Below, piece after piece: positions 5,416 through 6,693 of a stretch of DNA of 6,693 nt. The stretch's first letter is position 1, and the number at the start of each line of letters is the position of its first letter. The position numbers were made by a program, and so were the translations under genes. The stretch spans positions 1-6,693 of the forward strand of contig DAHUYY010000107.1 of assembly GCA_027306845.1 (NCBI GenBank). The letters run 5' to 3'. The notes beneath the pieces are model-generated. The model was given only the letters and a program-made list of their open reading frames with translations, was not told the origin of the DNA and searched no databases. Source of the DNA: Vulcanimicrobiota bacterium. Its GTDB lineage: Bacteria > Vulcanimicrobiota > Vulcanimicrobiia > Vulcanimicrobiales > Vulcanimicrobiaceae.

Positions 5416-6692
5416 GCGCGTAACGCCTCCTCGAACGGATTGTAGTAACCCTCGCCGCGCGCGAAGACGCCGTCGAAGCCGCGCCCACCGTCGGGCGGAC
5501 GCTTTACATCGGCGAAGACGCCGGCGGCGATGGAATCCATCAGGCCGCGCGCTTCGACTTTTTCGAGCAACGCGCGGCAATCGCGCAGCACATCGCGCGC
5601 CCGCGTCTCGATAAGTCCGTCGGGCTTAAAGGAGATCTCGTCGCCGAAATGCCGCGCGGTATTCATCACGTAGCGCGCGTTTTCGATCGCCAGCGCGCGG
5701 TCGCCGAGAAACGGCGTGTGAATCGCTTCGGTGAGCATGCCGCAGAGATGAATGGTTTGTTTGGTCATCACCGAGGTGAGGTTGAACATCGCATCGATGA
5801 GATGGCCTTTGAAGATATCGCCGGTCATGTGTTTGGTCGGCGGCATATATTTTAACGGCGCATCGGGGAATATCTGGCGGGTGAGCTGCGCTTGGGCGAC
5901 TTGGAAGAGAAAACCATCTTGCAACGCGGGGTCGATCTCGTAGGCGTCGCCGAGGCCGATCTGCCGATCGGGCATGCCGGCGCGGTGCGCGAACTCTTCG
6001 TTGATGAACTGCGATGCAAGCACCGCAGGCGCTTGCTCGACCGCGTCGGCGGTGGTGAGATAGTTATCTTCGCCGGTGTTGATGATGATGCCGGAATAGG
6101 CGTTGAGCATGCGGCTGAAATGCTGATCGACGAAGGTGCGCTTCATGTTGATATCGCGGAAGAGAATGCCGTACATCGAATCGTTGAGCAGCATATCGAG
6201 CCGCTCGAGTGCCGCCATGCTCGCGATCTCGGGCATGCAGAGGCCGCTGGCATAATTGGTGAGCATGATGTAGCGGCCGAGCTTTTCGCCGATCGCATCG
6301 AGCGCTTCGCGCATGATCGCGAAGTTCGCTTGCGTGGCGTAGGTGCCGCCGAAGCCTTCGGTGGTGGGGCCGTAGGGAACGAAATCGAGCAGCGATTGCC
6401 CGGTGGAGCGGATGACGGCGATAATCTGCGCGCCCGCTTCGGCGGCGGCGACGGCGGCGGTGCGGTCTTCGTAGATATTGCCGCTGGCGACGATAACGTA
6501 GAGCAGCGGCGGCTCGCCCTGCGGCGCGCGCTCCAGCGCGGCGCGCCGTTCCTCGCGGCGGCCGGCGCGCGGCTTGCCGGCGCAGGCGCTCGCGCTCGTG
6601 CATCCGCCGCCGCGCCGGTGATCGCGCCGATCGCCACCGCGGCGCTGATCCTGATCGCGCTGCCGGTCTTGACCCTGAAAACAGGTCAGCCT
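5412..6692 (-). CDS. kamD: Lysine 5,6-aminomutase, alpha subunit, 5' end missing or disrupted
   Basis: The frame is open from the right edge to the TGA at 5414-5412, 426 codons; KamD is usually a little over 500 residues. It provides the TIM-barrel active site that works with the KamE B12/PLP subunit in lysine fermentation. From residue 64 (LYVIVASGNIYEDR) to the end it follows the family throughout: IRSTGQSLLDFVPYGPTTEG, TNYASGLCMPEIASM, LFRDINMKRT, INTGEDNYLTTADA, APLKYMPPTKHMTGDIFKGH, and the C-terminal FADVKRPPDGGRGFDG and YYNPFEEAL. An in-frame Met at 6314 is internal to the barrel and is not the start. Resemblance is fair back to about residue 42 (RREERRAALERAPQGEPP). Before that, roughly 6570-6692, the translation is Gly/Arg/Gln-rich and unlike KamD, and no other frame restores it, so the edge may be a junction or contain sequence errors. 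The last 4 bases overlap kamE (ATGA), implying translational coupling. Confidence 0.93.
   Translation of the reverse strand, partial: RLTCFQGQDRQRDQDQRRGGDRRDHRRGGGCTSASACAGKPRAGRREERRAALERAPQGEPPLLYVIVASGNIYEDRTAAVAAAEAGAQIIAVIRSTGQSLLDFVPYGPTTEGFGGTYATQANFAIMREALDAIGEKLGRYIMLTNYASGLCMPEIASMAALERLDMLLNDSMYGILFRDINMKRTFVDQHFSRMLNAYSGIIINTGEDNYLTTADAVEQAPAVLASQFINEEFAHRAGMPDRQIGLGDAYEIDPALQDGFLFQVAQAQLTRQIFPDAPLKYMPPTKHMTGDIFKGHLIDAMFNLTSVMTKQTIHLCGMLTEAIHTPFLGDRALAIENARYVMNTARHFGDEISFKPDGLIETRARDVLRDCRALLEKVEARGLMDSIAAGVFADVKRPPDGGRGFDGVFARGEGYYNPFEEALRA
5426..5430 (-). promoter_or_regulatory. Shine-Dalgarno of kamE inside the end of kamD
   Basis: GGAGG on the minus strand lies 10 nt upstream of the kamE ATG at 5415 and inside the last codons of kamD. 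It fixes the kamE start at MNIGQSG rather than the longer open frame, and together with the ATGA overlap supports coupled synthesis of the two subunits. Confidence 0.7.
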
Positions 6693-6693
6693 G
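6618..6693 (+). other. Hydrophobic open segment on the opposite strand at the window edge, possible partial membrane protein
   Basis: Read on the plus strand from GTG 6618, the sequence gives VIAPIATAALILIALPV followed by LTLKTGQP. This looks like a transmembrane helix with a short polar exit and resembles the segment found in MMPL/RND-type transporters (weak recall, no alignment). The frame stays open upstream through an Ala/Arg-rich stretch (about 6549-6617), so the true start is unknown. It lies exactly where the minus-strand kamD frame stops resembling its family. It may be part of another gene joined to kamD, or an antisense coincidence in GC-rich DNA. Confidence 0.25.

Noticed and set aside
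4430..5488. Minus-strand open frame of 352 codons
   Set aside because: An out-of-frame, Arg-rich reading across kamE and pilZ, both of which have clear families in their own frames.
4651..5580. Longer kamE starting at 5580
   Set aside because: The first 55 residues are Arg-rich and overlap kamD in another frame; the family start MNIGQSG at 5415 has a good Shine-Dalgarno and an ATGA overlap.
6143..6637. Minus-strand open frames at 6143-6637 and 6064-6603 as separate genes
   Set aside because: Over most of their length they are out-of-frame readings of kamD with Arg/Ser/Pro-rich composition; only their first residues overlap the puzzling edge region.
1..6693. CRISPR array, tRNA, rRNA, insertion sequence or prophage features
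   Set aside because: No spaced direct repeats, cloverleaf, terminal inverted repeats, transposase or integrase motifs were seen on either strand.

Overview
The window is GC-rich (by eye about 60-65 %) bacterial DNA that is almost entirely coding. All six recognisable genes lie on the minus strand, so they read from right to left. Short gaps, a 4-bp overlap and one 3-bp gap suggest one or two long transcripts. Nothing in the sequence fixes the taxon. The codon style (GC-rich, many GATCG words) and the mix of an amino-acid fermentation enzyme with a soluble sensory cluster would suit an uncultured GC-rich phylum such as Eremiobacterota (WPS-2). That is a guess, not a result.

Right to left. (1) 6692-5412 is the alpha subunit of B12/PLP-dependent lysine 5,6-aminomutase (kamD), which runs off the window. 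Its last ~120 bases at the edge no longer look like kamD and may be a junction with other DNA. (2) 5415-4651 is the beta subunit (kamE), coupled to kamD by an ATGA overlap. It carries the DxHxxG cobalamin motif and the PLP lysine 11 residues after the motif histidine. (3) 4617-3943 is a PilZ-domain protein, a predicted cyclic-di-GMP binder, with a C-terminal domain of about 105 residues that I do not recognise. (4) 3873-1207 is the centrepiece: an 888-residue protein with no visible membrane segment or signal peptide, built as MCP signalling hairpin, DctP (TRAP-type solute-binding) domain, second MCP signalling hairpin. (5) 1203-574 is a PAS-LuxR-type regulator with a cysteine cluster, in the same reading frame as gene 4 and separated from it only by TAA-GCG. 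(6) 466-1 is a TetR-family regulator, cut by the left edge, with two inverted repeats just upstream of its start.

Read together, a lysine-fermentation enzyme sits upstream of a sensory and regulatory series: a second-messenger effector, a cytoplasmic chemoreceptor-like protein with its own binding domain, a DNA-binding PAS protein and a TetR repressor. The best candidate for something undescribed is the MCP-DctP-MCP sandwich and its possible in-frame continuation into the PAS-LuxR protein. A working idea is that the DctP domain senses a cytoplasmic carboxylate or amino acid and signals through receptor-type coiled coils to transcription. No cheA, cheW, cheB or cheR gene is in the window, so the output partner is unknown.
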